DNA of 64,000 nt from Vibrio zhanjiangensis (lineage in GTDB: Bacteria > Pseudomonadota > Gammaproteobacteria > Enterobacterales > Vibrionaceae), in contig NZ_BSPW01000036.1 of the NCBI RefSeq assembly GCF_030161235.1, forward strand, positions 62,001 through 126,000. The letters run 5' to 3'. Under the pieces are notes generated by a model. That model was not told where the DNA came from, made no database searches, and was given only the letters and a program-made list of their open reading frames with translations. The translations under genes were made by a program, and so were the position numbers. Every line of letters starts with the position of its first letter. The first letter of the stretch is position 1. This document shows positions 41,537 through 50,175 of this stretch, one piece after another.

Positions 41537-42715
41537 CTATCTAGCAACCAAACCTAGTGTTCTTGTTAATAATGGTACTTTAAGCATCGCAACATTATCC
41601 AATGCTGCCAAGCCCAGATTACGAGCAATTCTAAAACTTAGATAGTCATTGGAAAAAATACCGACCAGAGACGAGGTTAGTGAAGCCGTCGCCACCCTAT
41701 CTTGCTCTCGGCGACGTCTATATTCACTCAAGACTGGATAGGCACCGGGATCATCAAGTCGAGACATGATAGATTCCGTCAACGTGGCTATATCTCGAAT
41801 CCCCAAATTAAAGCCCTGACCCGCTATTGGATGTAAGGTTTGCGCCGCATTACCAACTACTGCAAATCGATGTGAAACATTTTGCTGACGAAAACTTTGT
41901 GTCAATGGGTAGCAACTTCTTTGCCCGATAGTTTCAAATTTCCCCAATCGCCAACCAAATGTATTTTGCAAAGACTGCATAAAAGCGACGTCATTTAAAG
42001 ACATCATTCGCTTTGCTTGTTCAGGGTTAAGGCACCAAACCAAGGACATTCTATGCTCACTCATAGGCAGTAATGCTAAAGGCCCCGAAGAAGTGAAGCG
42101 CTCAAAAGCATGCCCGTGATGAGCTTGGGATGTTTTGACGTTTGCAATTACTGCAACCTGATCAAAATCATGCAAGTTAGACTCAATGCCTAGCAACTCG
42201 CAACATGTTGACATCGCACCATCAGAAGCCACCAAAAGTTTTCCTACTATCGACTGCCCATCATTTAATGTAACGCGCACTTCATGCTGAAACCTTTCAA
42301 TCTGACTAACATGAGCGGGACACAACATGTGAATCCCATCACACCCGCTCACTCTATCATTATAGTATCGACCGACATCCGCCAACTCGATAACGTATCC
42401 AAGTGCCTCAGCCGCGATCTCTTGGTGATCAATGTCGGTCATCCCTGCATGACCGCAATCGGACACGTGAATATGCTTTATCGCGGTAGCCAATTGAGAG
42501 ATATCCTGCCAAAGACCAAATTGCTTGAAAAGATCCACTGTTCCCAAAGACAAAGCAATTGCACGCGAATCAAATCCAGGATGAGCATCATAGTCAGCCT
42601 GATAGGGCTCAACGACAGCAATGGATAATGCCCCTTGTGAGTACTTATTTATCGCAAGAGCTAGTGTCATCCCCGCCATTGCACCTCCGGCGATAACAAT
42701 GTCAAATTGCTTCAT
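41537..42715 (-). CDS. ubiH: 2-octaprenyl-6-methoxyphenol hydroxylase UbiH
   Basis: 392-residue FAD monooxygenase for the C1 hydroxylation step of ubiquinone synthesis. It begins FDIVIAGGAMAGMTLALA (dinucleotide-binding fold), has ASDGAMSTCCELLG near residue 175 and GNAAQTLHPIAGQGFNLG near 285. In the last motif the usual GDAAH is GNAAQ, as in E. coli UbiH (VGNAAQTLHPIAGQG, from memory), which helps assign it to UbiH. It is 12 bp downstream of ygfB and upstream of ubiI. Confidence 0.92.
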   Translation of the reverse strand: MKQFDIVIAGGAMAGMTLALAINKYSQGALSIAVVEPYQADYDAHPGFDSRAIALSLGTVDLFKQFGLWQDISQLATAIKHIHVSDCGHAGMTDIDHQEIAAEALGYVIELADVGRYYNDRVSGCDGIHMLCPAHVSQIERFQHEVRVTLNDGQSIVGKLLVASDGAMSTCCELLGIESNLHDFDQVAVIANVKTSQAHHGHAFERFTSSGPLALLPMSEHRMSLVWCLNPEQAKRMMSLNDVAFMQSLQNTFGWRLGKFETIGQRSCYPLTQSFRQQNVSHRFAVVGNAAQTLHPIAGQGFNLGIRDIATLTESIMSRLDDPGAYPVLSEYRRRREQDRVATASLTSSLVGIFSNDYLSFRIARNLGLAALDNVAMLKVPLLTRTLGLVAR

Positions 42716-42727
42716 GAAACGTCCTAT

Positions 42728-43303
42728 CTAGTGAATAGTCGGAGCCTTTTTTTCGATCGGCTTTTGACCAAATTCAGCGTGAATGGTTAGTGCGCAAACT
42801 TTAATATGTTCAATGACTTGCTCAAGAAGCTGGGCCTGTTCTGCAAGATCATCTTCTTCATCGATGGCCAATTTGGAGATTTCTTCTAAGTCCGTCAGCG
42901 CTTCTTTGCTCTCCTTGGAGGCATGTTTAAGCTCTATGCCAACTAAGCCAAGTCCAGAAATATAATGATTGACCCACTCAGCTACACCATCTGCAACATC
43001 AAATAAGCTCGCGCTTGCATCTTCATCTGGAAGCAAGATAGAGATGTTCATGGCCGAATCAGTAAACTCAGCAATGGTAGCATCCAAGGTTGATTGAGCG
43101 AGTTGTAATGGTTTCGCCGGCCATCCCATACCATCATTGGTATAATCAAAAATCATCGGCTGCCAGCTATTGTCGGTTATGCTTAAGCCTCCACTCAACA
43201 TACCCGCGAGTAAACCGTGTAATTCAGCAGGATTGACGGCTAAACCTGCCGTTTGTAGTTCACTTGCCAGAGTAAGGTAAGCTGGCAACTTATGTTCGCT
43301 CAT
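42728..43303 (-). CDS. ygfB: UPF0149 family protein YgfB
   Basis: 191-residue acidic, helical cytoplasmic protein of the UPF0149 family: [15 protein letters not shown] near residue 20, [11 protein letters not shown] near residue 110. In Pseudomonas a YgfB protein represses an alternative ampicillin-resistance pathway, but its role in Vibrio is unknown. It heads ygfB-ubiH-ubiI and is divergent from zapA. In E. coli the peptidase gene pepP lies between ygfB and ubiH; here the gap is only 12 bp. Confidence 0.9.
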   Translation of the reverse strand: MSEHKLPAYLTLASELQTAGLAVNPAELHGLLAGMLSGGLSITDNSWQPMIFDYTNDGMGWPAKPLQLAQSTLDATIAEFTDSAMNISILLPDEDASASLFDVADGVAEWVNHYISGLGLVGIELKHASKESKEALTDLEEISKLAIDEEDDLAEQAQLLEQVIEHIKVCALTIHAEFGQKPIEKKAPTIH

Positions 43304-43448
43304 ACAAGCGCCCCAAAAAATAAGTAAATAATATCGATTCTAGCATTTACTGAGAGGAGCGAAAACGAAGGATTAGCGTAATCTGGACGGCTTTTATACA
43401 ATTTGATTAATTAGTGTATCTTTGTGAGGGATTTCTTCGACTTCGCAG

Positions 43449-43479
43449 GGAAAAGCTTGAATCTTAACAAGCCTTTTCC
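43449..43479 (+). promoter_or_regulatory. Stem-loop in the zapA leader
   Basis: GGAAAAG-CTT pairs with AAG-C-CTTTTCC (10 pairs, one bulge) about 60 bp before the zapA start. There is no T-run. Its function is not known. Confidence 0.3.
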
Positions 43480-43540
43480 TATAGTTTCTTCCTTGGTGAT
43501 CATCTACATATCACACCCTACTAACGTATTTAGAGTCGCT

Positions 43541-43849
43541 ATGAGTAATCAAGCAGTTGAAGTTGAAATTTTAGGCAAGTTAACTCGGGTAAATTGTCCA
43601 GAGGGGCAAGAAGAGTCGTTGCGTAATGCAGCTCAGCAACTTGATGAGCGTCTAAAAGAGATGACTTCAAAAACAAAAATCACCAACGAAGTCCAATTAC
43701 TCACCTTTGTGGCACTGAACGTCTGTCATGAACTCGAAAGCCGTGATACATTAGAAGCAGAACAGAAAAAAGCGTTAACTAACAAGTTAGAACAACTGAC
43801 GGCGTCGCTTAGCGATGCGCTTAGTCAAGTGACACTTAAACAGCAATAA
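43541..43849 (+). CDS. zapA: Cell division protein ZapA
   Basis: 102-residue protein that bundles FtsZ filaments at mid-cell. An N-terminal beta-rich head (AVEVEILGKLTRVNCPEGQE) and a long C-terminal coiled coil (about 45-98) that forms the tetramer are visible. The ATG at 43541 (MSNQAVEVEIL) is chosen because it gives the family N-terminus and length; upstream in-frame starts would add an unrelated 39 residues. The zapA-ssrS-fau order is a gammaproteobacterial hallmark and is intact. Confidence 0.94.
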   Translation: MSNQAVEVEILGKLTRVNCPEGQEESLRNAAQQLDERLKEMTSKTKITNEVQLLTFVALNVCHELESRDTLEAEQKKALTNKLEQLTASLSDALSQVTLKQQ

Positions 43850-43852
43850 ACT

Positions 43853-43861
43853 TGTTATACT
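43853..43861 (+). promoter_or_regulatory. Extended -10 promoter of 6S RNA
   Basis: TTGTTATACT contains TG-n-TATACT immediately after the zapA stop codon. It places a start near 43868-43870, exactly where the 6S RNA should begin. Confidence 0.6.
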
Positions 43862-43868
43862 AACAATA

Positions 43869-44055
43869 GAATTTACCCTGGAGTGTTCGTTAGGGGATTA
43901 AGTCCCTGAGCCGATAAGCAATACATAAGGGTTGGTACTTGATAGCTATTGAGCAAGCTCGGCTTGAACCGAGAAGCCTACGGTTACCATTGCTGATCCG
44001 CCTTGAACCAGCTGGTTCAAGGGTCGAAATCTCCAACGACACTCTGGGGTACTCT
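43869..44055 (+). ncRNA. ssrS: 6S RNA
   Basis: Regulatory RNA that mimics an open promoter and sequesters sigma-70 RNA polymerase in stationary phase. The closing stem ACCCTGGAGTGT (from 43875) pairs with ACACTCTGGGGT (to 44050) over 12 bp. Conserved 6S blocks are visible: GTCCCTGAGCCGAT on the 5' arm, the hairpin GCTCGG...CCGAGAAGCC, and the terminal CCTTGAACC...GGTTCAAGG hairpin. About 185 nt, the usual length. Location between zapA and fau is diagnostic. Exact ends are estimated. Confidence 0.93.
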
Positions 44056-44085
44056 ACCAAATGTAGCTTCACCTATGGTATTCTC

Positions 44086-44673
44086 ATGACTCTTTCTCGG
44101 CAAGACTACCGAACACTCATTCGTACCCAACGTAACCAATTGACTCAAGAAGAACAAAAACGATCTGCTGAGTCGCTAGCCACGCACTTCCTGACCTTAC
44201 CCGAGATAAAACAAGCGCAAGATATTGCCCTATACTTGCCTGCCGATGGTGAAATAGATACCTCAATAATTATTGACCAGTTGCGTCATCTAAACAAAAA
44301 CATTTATCTTCCTGTGATTCACCCTTTCTCTAGCGGTCACCTTTTATTTCTTCGCTATGATTTGACTACCGCTATGGTACATAATCGCTACCATATCCCT
44401 GAACCAAAACTTGAAAAAGATAAAATAATACCTGTCGCTCAGTTAGATATAATATGTACCCCCTTGGTTGCTTTTGATAAGCACGGCCATCGACTCGGCA
44501 TGGGCGGTGGCTATTATGATCGTACGCTAGAGCCTTGGTTTCATTATCAATCTGGACCAAAGCCTATTGGTCTGGCTCATGCGTGTCAGGAAGTCGAACA
44601 ACTTCCTGTTGAAGCATGGGACGTACCTCTGCCAAAAATCATCACTGCAAAACAAATCTGGGATTGGGAATAG
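44086..44673 (+). CDS. fau: 5-formyltetrahydrofolate cyclo-ligase
   Basis: 195-residue enzyme (also called YgfA) converting 5-formyl-THF to 5,10-methenyl-THF with ATP. The N-terminal MTLSRQDYRTLIRTQRNQLT, a DGEIDT substrate segment near residue 60, and the ATP-binding GHRLGMGGGYYDRTL motif near 138 are present. The ATG at 44086 is used because any earlier start would run into the 6S RNA gene. In E. coli fau is expressed from the 6S transcript and linked to biofilm and persister formation; the same arrangement is seen here. Confidence 0.95.
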   Translation: MTLSRQDYRTLIRTQRNQLTQEEQKRSAESLATHFLTLPEIKQAQDIALYLPADGEIDTSIIIDQLRHLNKNIYLPVIHPFSSGHLLFLRYDLTTAMVHNRYHIPEPKLEKDKIIPVAQLDIICTPLVAFDKHGHRLGMGGGYYDRTLEPWFHYQSGPKPIGLAHACQEVEQLPVEAWDVPLPKIITAKQIWDWE

Positions 44674-44735
44674 CCTTGAATTGATCATATAATCCCATCC
44701 TCTGACGCATATAACATCCAGTTTAGGAGACGGGC

Positions 44736-45392
44736 ATGACGCAAGATGAAATGAAAAAGGAAGCGGGTTGGGCTGCACTTAAGTACGTAGAAAAAGGCAG
44801 TATTGTAGGTGTAGGTACAGGCTCGACAGTCAATCACTTCATCGATGCTCTGGGTAGCATAAAAGATGACATCAAAGGAGCGGTGTCTAGCTCTGAAGCT
44901 TCTACGGATAAACTTAAAGCCTTAGGCATTGAAATCTTTGACTGCAACGATGTTGCATACCTTGATGTGTACGTAGACGGTGCTGATGAAATTAACCCAG
45001 CGCGTGAAATGATCAAAGGTGGTGGTGCGGCTCTGACCAGAGAAAAGATTGTTGCTGCTATCTCGAATAAATTTGTCTGCATTGTCGATGGCACCAAAGC
45101 CGTTGACGTTTTAGGTCGTTTTCCTCTGCCAGTAGAAGTCATCCCTATGGCTCGCTCTTATGTAGCTCGTGAACTGGTAAAACTTGGTGGTGACCCTGTT
45201 TATCGAGAAGGTGTCGTGACCGATAACGGTAATGTCATTTTAGATGTACACAGTCTTCAAATTACCAACCCAAAACAGTTTGAAGATAAAGTGAATGCCA
45301 TTGCTGGCGTGGTTACGGTTGGTTTATTCGCCCACAGAGGGGCAGATGTCGTCATCACAGGCACACCACAAGGTGCAAAAATCGAAAGTTAG
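44736..45392 (+). CDS. rpiA: Ribose-5-phosphate isomerase A
   Basis: 218-residue pentose-phosphate enzyme interconverting ribose-5-phosphate and ribulose-5-phosphate. Motifs: [16 protein letters not shown] near residue 24, the catalytic DGADEIN near 81, and [15 protein letters not shown] near 92, which includes the active-site Glu and Lys. Length equals E. coli RpiA (219). TTTAGGAGAC precedes the ATG. The neighbour serA follows after a terminator, the same pair as in E. coli. Confidence 0.97.
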   Translation: MTQDEMKKEAGWAALKYVEKGSIVGVGTGSTVNHFIDALGSIKDDIKGAVSSSEASTDKLKALGIEIFDCNDVAYLDVYVDGADEINPAREMIKGGGAALTREKIVAAISNKFVCIVDGTKAVDVLGRFPLPVEVIPMARSYVARELVKLGGDPVYREGVVTDNGNVILDVHSLQITNPKQFEDKVNAIAGVVTVGLFAHRGADVVITGTPQGAKIES

Positions 45393-45420
45393 TTCTCACA
45401 CTTTCAGACGCTTCATTGAA

Positions 45421-45446
45421 AACAGCACCACTAGGTGCTGTTTTTT
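45421..45446 (+). terminator. Intrinsic terminator after rpiA
   Basis: AACAGCACC-ACTA-GGTGCTGTT followed by a T-run. Confidence 0.85.
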
Positions 45447-45507
45447 CATCTATCCTATTAAAAATTATTCCTTATACTTTTATTTTCTTACCAAAAAGAG
45501 TATTTTT

Positions 45508-45536
45508 TTGGTAGTTTAATGTACAGAAGATACATA
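45508..45536 (+). promoter_or_regulatory. Candidate sigma-70 promoter of serA
   Basis: TTGGTA (45508-45513), a 17-bp spacer, and TACATA (45531-45536). The PurR-type box begins at the next base. Confidence 0.45.
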
Positions 45537-45552
45537 ACGAAAACGTTTGCGT
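45537..45552 (+). promoter_or_regulatory. PurR-type operator before serA
   Basis: ACGAAAACGTTTGCGT differs from the PurR consensus ACGCAAACGTTTGCGT at one position. It covers the expected start site of the serA promoter, a repressing position. Another LacI-family regulator is possible. Confidence 0.65.
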
Positions 45553-45648
45553 CAGAAAAAGAACTCAAGTAATGTTGGCTTTAATACTGTTACGTTACAT
45601 GCACGCGACTTAAGCCCCCAAATTTAAACTTTAAGGATGAGCACCACT

Positions 45649-46878
45649 ATGGCCAGAGTTTCACTGGAAAAAGATAAGATTAAAATTCTGCTTCTCGAAG
45701 GACTTCACCCTTCGACACTCGAAGTATTACAAGCTGCTGGTTACACCAATATCGAGTATCACAAAGGCTCTTTACCAGAAGATGAGCTGCTTGACGCAGT
45801 GAAAGACGTGCATTTTATCGGAATCCGCTCTCGAACACATCTCTCACAAGCGGTGATTAATGCTGCTGAAAAGCTTGTGGCCATAGGCTGTTTTTGTATT
45901 GGCACAAACCAAGTTGACCTTGGAGCTGCTGCGGCAAAAGGCATTCCAGTATTCAACGCTCCGTTTTCCAATACTCGTAGTGTCGCCGAGTTAGTTCTTG
46001 GACAAGTATTGCTGCTTCTAAGAGGTATCCCAGAGAAAAACGCTCTTGCTCACCGTGGTGTATGGAAGAAAAGTGCAGACCATTCATACGAAGCACGAGG
46101 CAAAAGACTTGGGATCATTGGTTATGGTCACATTGGTACGCAACTTGGCATTATCGCCGAAAACCTTGGGATGCGAGTTTATTTTTATGACATTGAGAAT
46201 AAGCTATCCCTTGGTAATGCCACTCAAGTACATACCATGACTGAATTGCTCAACAAATGTGACATCATTTCTCTGCATGTACCAGAAACGCCAGAAACCA
46301 AAAATATGATGGGAGCGGAGCAATTCGAGCTGATGAAACCAGGCGCTATTTTTATCAACGCCGCTCGCGGCACTGTGGTTGATATTCCCGCTCTTTGCGA
46401 TGCATTAGAATCAGGGCACTTGTCTGGAGCCGCCGTGGATGTGTTCCCAACAGAGCCGAAAACGAATGCCGATCCGTTTGAGTCTCCACTGCAAAAATTT
46501 GATAATGTGATCTTAACCCCCCATGTCGGTGGTTCAACACAAGAAGCCCAAGAAAATATCGGTGTTGAAGTCGCGGGCAAGCTCGCCAAATATTCAGATA
46601 ATGGCTCAACACTATCGAGCGTTAACTTCCCTGAAGTATCATTACCAGAGCACCGTGATTGCTCACGTTTGCTACATATCCATAAAAACCGCCCTGGTAT
46701 TTTGACTCAAATAAACACCATCTTCGCTGAAGAAGGAATCAATATTGCGGGTCAGTATTTACAAACTCATGCAGATATCGGCTATGTGGTTATCGACGTT
46801 GAAAGTGACCGCTCTGAAGAAGCATTAAAGAAACTGAAGAGCATAGAAGGAACGATTCGCGCTCGTATCCTGCATTAA
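45649..46878 (+). CDS. serA: D-3-phosphoglycerate dehydrogenase
   Basis: 409-residue NAD-dependent enzyme, first step of serine synthesis. The substrate/nucleotide domains show IGCFCIGTNQVDL near residue 83, the Rossmann GYGHIGTQLG near 158, catalytic Arg in NAARGTVVD near 240, and HVGGSTQEAQENIG near 292. A C-terminal ACT domain (about 337-409, LLHIHKNRPGILTQIN) gives serine feedback inhibition, as in the E. coli short form. The ATG at 45649 gives the conserved MARVSLEKDK start; an ATG four codons earlier abuts the AAGG and is less likely. Confidence 0.96.
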   Translation: MARVSLEKDKIKILLLEGLHPSTLEVLQAAGYTNIEYHKGSLPEDELLDAVKDVHFIGIRSRTHLSQAVINAAEKLVAIGCFCIGTNQVDLGAAAAKGIPVFNAPFSNTRSVAELVLGQVLLLLRGIPEKNALAHRGVWKKSADHSYEARGKRLGIIGYGHIGTQLGIIAENLGMRVYFYDIENKLSLGNATQVHTMTELLNKCDIISLHVPETPETKNMMGAEQFELMKPGAIFINAARGTVVDIPALCDALESGHLSGAAVDVFPTEPKTNADPFESPLQKFDNVILTPHVGGSTQEAQENIGVEVAGKLAKYSDNGSTLSSVNFPEVSLPEHRDCSRLLHIHKNRPGILTQINTIFAEEGINIAGQYLQTHADIGYVVIDVESDRSEEALKKLKSIEGTIRARILH

Positions 46879-46889
46879 CCCTATTTCGT

Positions 46890-46916
46890 CGCCGCATACC
46901 CAAAGCGGCGGCTTTA
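46890..46916 (+). terminator. Weak terminator-like hairpin after serA
   Basis: CGCCGC pairs with GCGGCG across about 9 nt, followed by GCTTTATT. The T-tract is poor. Confidence 0.4.
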
Positions 46917-47026
46917 TTCTCCCCCCTCATTCATTCTTCCTAACAAGCTCAAAAATTGCGCTTTACTGCATCCAGATCCAAGTTCTCCAGATTAGATCAC
47001 TTAATTTCATCAATATTTAACACTTA

Positions 47027-47085
47027 TGTAGTATTTATCACAGAAATAGCTTTTATTATTCATACAATTCCGAACACTTTCGAAC
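47027..47085 (+). promoter_or_regulatory. glpTQ promoter with CRP-like site and CGAAC repeats
   Basis: TGTAG-N6-TCACA at 47027-47042 has a perfect right half of a CRP site. A TACAAT -10 is at 47063-47068, putting the start near 47075, about 40 bp from the site centre (class II spacing). CGAAC at 47071-47075 and 47081-47085 are direct repeats one helical turn apart over the start site, resembling GlpR half-sites. Confidence 0.45.
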
Positions 47086-47148
47086 GAAATTGATTTTGCT
47101 CGTTCTGTTTTCATTTTTATCACCATCGCACAAATACAATGAGGTCCT

Positions 47149-48507
47149 ATGTTTGGAATTTTCAAACCTAAGGCGCATATCGATCGACTTGCTTCCAGTC
47201 AGATCGATAGCACTTATTCACGCCTACGTTGGCAACTTTTTATCGGTATTTTTGTTGGCTATGCAGGCTACTACTTAGTACGCAAAAACTTTAGCTTAGC
47301 TATGCCCTATCTGATTGAGCAAGGGTTTAGCCGAGGTGATCTCGGCGTTGCTTTAGCGGCGGTTTCTATCGCCTATGGCCTATCAAAGTTCTTGATGGGC
47401 AGTGTGTCTGATCGCTCAAACCCTCGCTATTTTCTAAGTGGCGGGCTGTTAATGTCAGCTCTGGTGATGTTCTGCTTTGGTTTTATGCCATGGGCAACCG
47501 GAAGTATTACTGCCATGTTCATCCTGCTATTTCTCAATGGTTGGTTTCAAGGCATGGGCTGGCCTGCATGTGGCCGAACCATGGTGCACTGGTGGTCACG
47601 TAAGGAACGTGGCGAGATAGTTTCGGTATGGAACGTGGCACACAATGTGGGCGGTGGTCTGATTGGTCCTATGTTCCTACTCGGACTGTGGGCATTTAGC
47701 GACGATTGGAAAACTGCATTTTATGTTCCGGCCTTCTTTGCCACATTGGTCGCTGTATTCATTTGGATGACGGTTAGAGATACCCCACAATCATGCGGTT
47801 TACCCCCAATTGAAGAATATAAAGATGACTACCCTGAGGGCTACGATACTTCACATGAAAAAGAAATGACGGCCAAAGAAATTTTCTTTAAGTATGTGTT
47901 CTCAAACAAATTACTTTGGTCTATTGCCATTGCCAATGCGTTTGTCTATTTGATTCGCTATGGCGTATTGGACTGGGCACCTGTGTACTTAAAAGAAGCC
48001 AAAGAGTTCACGGTTGATAAATCCTCATGGGCCTACTTTCTTTACGAATGGGCTGGCATCCCCGGCACCTTATTGTGTGGTTGGATATCAGACAAACTCT
48101 TCAAAGGCCGCCGCGCACCTGCTGGTATCTTATTTATGGCGTTGGTGACGGTTGCCGTACTTGTGTATTGGTTTAACCCAGCAGGCAATCCCGCTATCGA
48201 TATGATGGCCTTAGTCGCAATTGGCTTTCTAATTTATGGTCCTGTTATGTTAATTGGGCTGTATGCTCTTGAACTTGCTCCGAAAAAAGCAGCGGGAACC
48301 GCCGCTGGACTTACCGGTTTATTTGGTTACTTAGGAGGTGCTGTCGCTGCAAATGCTGTATTAGGCTACACCGTCGATCATTTTGGTTGGGATGGTGGCT
48401 TTATCATCTTGGTCGGCTCATGCATTACGTCCATAGTGTGTCTCATTTACGCCTTTTTAGGTGAAAAGGCGCACCATGAACAAAAACAAAAAGCCGCACT
48501 TGCTTAA
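47149..48507 (+). CDS. glpT: Glycerol-3-phosphate/phosphate antiporter GlpT
   Basis: 452-residue inner-membrane MFS transporter importing glycerol-3-phosphate in exchange for phosphate (fosfomycin also enters this way). Twelve hydrophobic segments are apparent; [16 protein letters not shown] (first helix region, including the substrate-binding Arg) and the [22 protein letters not shown] segment are typical of the organophosphate:phosphate antiporter family. A long charged loop near residues 215-245 joins the halves. GAGG precedes the ATG. glpQ follows 51 bp later, as in E. coli. Confidence 0.95.
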   Translation: MFGIFKPKAHIDRLASSQIDSTYSRLRWQLFIGIFVGYAGYYLVRKNFSLAMPYLIEQGFSRGDLGVALAAVSIAYGLSKFLMGSVSDRSNPRYFLSGGLLMSALVMFCFGFMPWATGSITAMFILLFLNGWFQGMGWPACGRTMVHWWSRKERGEIVSVWNVAHNVGGGLIGPMFLLGLWAFSDDWKTAFYVPAFFATLVAVFIWMTVRDTPQSCGLPPIEEYKDDYPEGYDTSHEKEMTAKEIFFKYVFSNKLLWSIAIANAFVYLIRYGVLDWAPVYLKEAKEFTVDKSSWAYFLYEWAGIPGTLLCGWISDKLFKGRRAPAGILFMALVTVAVLVYWFNPAGNPAIDMMALVAIGFLIYGPVMLIGLYALELAPKKAAGTAAGLTGLFGYLGGAVAANAVLGYTVDHFGWDGGFIILVGSCITSIVCLIYAFLGEKAHHEQKQKAALA

Positions 48508-48516
48508 ATCACGATG

Positions 48517-48541
48517 AAAGGCAGCCTAGCTGCCTTTGTTT
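48517..48541 (+). terminator. Intercistronic hairpin between glpT and glpQ
   Basis: AAAGGCAGC-CTA-GCTGCCTTT, followed by GTTTTATC, lies just after the glpT stop. It could partly terminate or protect the glpT message. Confidence 0.5.
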
Positions 48542-48558
48542 TATCAAGGACAACAACA

Positions 48559-49614
48559 ATGAAAACTCTCTCTCTCACAACAGCCTTTTTGGCGTTAAGT
48601 TTCTCTGCTGGTGCTATCGCCAAACCTCTTGTCATTGCTCATCGCGGTGCTTCTGGTTACTTACCAGAACACACACTCGAAGCAAAAGCCATGGCGTATG
48701 CAATGAAGCCTGACTACATTGAACAAGACGTTGTGATGACCAAAGACGATCAACTAGTCGTACTGCACGATCATTATCTAGACAGAGTCACTGATGTGGC
48801 AGAGCGCTTCCCAGACAGAGCACGCAAGGATGGTCGTTACTACGCGATTGACTTTACCCTCGCTGAAATCAAAACGCTTAAAGTCACTGAAGGGTTTAAC
48901 ATCGATGATAAAGGAAACAAGACGGCAGGCTTTCCCGAGCGCTTCCCAATGTGGAAGTCAGACTTTAGCGTACCAACACTCGCGGAAGAAATAGAGCTTA
49001 TTCAAGGTCTAAATAAATCACTTGGCTACAATATCGGCATCTACCCAGAAATCAAAGCACCTTGGTTTCACCGTCATGAAGGTAAAGATATTTCAGCTGC
49101 GGTACTTAAAGTACTCAAGCAATATGGCTATGACTCGCAAGACGATAAAGTGTACTTGCAATGTTTTGACGCAAACGAGCTAAAACGTATCAATGATGAA
49201 TTGATGCCCCAAATGGGTATGGATCTCAAACTGGTTCAATTGCTCGCTTACACTGACTGGAATGAAACCATGGTTTATCAGGGCGATAAAGCAACGCCTT
49301 ACAGCTACGATTGGATGTTTGAGCCCGGCGCCATGAAAGAAGTTGCCAAGTACGCTGAAGGCATTGGCCCATGGAAGCCTATGCTGGTCGATGATAAATC
49401 CACTAAGACTAACATCATCATCAAGCCACTAATGAAAGAAGCAAAAGACGCTGGATTGGATGTTCATCCCTATACTTTCCGCGCCGACTCTGGCCGCATC
49501 CCAGCCTACACAGACAGCTTTGAAGGCATGATGGATATATTCTACAACCAAGTAAAAGTCGATGGTTTATTCACTGATTTCCCTGATAAAGCGGTGAGCT
49601 TTTTAAACCAATAG
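48559..49614 (+). CDS. glpQ: Periplasmic glycerophosphodiester phosphodiesterase GlpQ
   Basis: 351 residues with a signal peptide (MKTLSLTTAFLALSFSAGAIA). The GDPD TIM-barrel begins with the catalytic VIAHRGASGYLPEHT (His and Arg), metal-binding Glu/Asp in EQDVVMTKDD, and HDHYLDRVTD. It releases glycerol-3-phosphate from deacylated phospholipids for uptake by GlpT. The ATG at 48559 is chosen because AAGGA lies 8 nt upstream and the signal peptide starts there; an earlier ATG at 48514 would run through the hairpin. Confidence 0.95.
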   Translation: MKTLSLTTAFLALSFSAGAIAKPLVIAHRGASGYLPEHTLEAKAMAYAMKPDYIEQDVVMTKDDQLVVLHDHYLDRVTDVAERFPDRARKDGRYYAIDFTLAEIKTLKVTEGFNIDDKGNKTAGFPERFPMWKSDFSVPTLAEEIELIQGLNKSLGYNIGIYPEIKAPWFHRHEGKDISAAVLKVLKQYGYDSQDDKVYLQCFDANELKRINDELMPQMGMDLKLVQLLAYTDWNETMVYQGDKATPYSYDWMFEPGAMKEVAKYAEGIGPWKPMLVDDKSTKTNIIIKPLMKEAKDAGLDVHPYTFRADSGRIPAYTDSFEGMMDIFYNQVKVDGLFTDFPDKAVSFLNQ

Positions 49615-49628
49615 CGTCAACTTTCCAT

Positions 49629-49661
49629 AATAAAGCCTTAGTCATATGCTAAGGCTTTATT
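49629..49661. terminator. Bidirectional terminator between glpQ and ilvH
   Basis: AATAAAGCCTTAG pairs with CTAAGGCTTTATT (13 bp) over a 7-nt loop, between converging genes. Confidence 0.75.
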
Positions 49662-49679
49662 ATTTAAACAACGATTCTG

Positions 49680-50174
49680 TTATGCTTTCAATGCTCTTTC
49701 ACCGCGCGCAATACCCACGACACCACTTCTTGCGACTTCAATCACTTCGGTCACTTCAGAGATGGCTTGGATAAACGCATCGAGCTTTTCACTGGTTCCG
49801 GCTAGCTGAACCGTATATTGTGAAGCAGTAACATCAACAATCTGGCCGCGAAAAATATCGGCGGTACGTTTGACTTCTTCACGAGCCATACCGCTAGCTT
49901 TGACTTTAACCATCATAAGTTCGCGTTCAACATGGTCAAATTCCGTCACTTCCTGAACTTTTAACACATCAATCAGTTTGTTGAGCTGCTTTTGAATTTG
50001 CTCTAACTGCATGTCATCTGAAATCGTGGTAATGTTCAAGCGTGAAAGGGTTTCATCATCGGTCGGCGAGACGGTTAAAGATTCAATGTTGTAGCCACGC
50101 TGTGAGAACAGACCCACCACCCGAGATAACGCGCCCGGTTGGTTTTCCATTAGCAATGAAATAATGTGTCTCAT
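49680..50174 (-). CDS. ilvH: Acetolactate synthase isozyme III small subunit
   Basis: 164-residue regulatory subunit with an N-terminal ACT domain (ISLLMENQPGALSRVVGLFSQRG, where Asn11 and Gly14 contact valine in E. coli) and a C-terminal ACT-like domain (about 80-160). It confers valine feedback inhibition and stimulates IlvI. It begins one base after the ilvI stop, so the two are coupled. Confidence 0.96.
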   Translation of the reverse strand: MRHIISLLMENQPGALSRVVGLFSQRGYNIESLTVSPTDDETLSRLNITTISDDMQLEQIQKQLNKLIDVLKVQEVTEFDHVERELMMVKVKASGMAREEVKRTADIFRGQIVDVTASQYTVQLAGTSEKLDAFIQAISEVTEVIEVARSGVVGIARGERALKA

Positions 50175-50175
50175 G

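Noticed and set aside
43449..43479. zapA leader hairpin as a riboswitch or thermosensor
   Set aside because: It is a single short stem with no alternative pairing that would sequester the ribosome site, which is 60 bp away.
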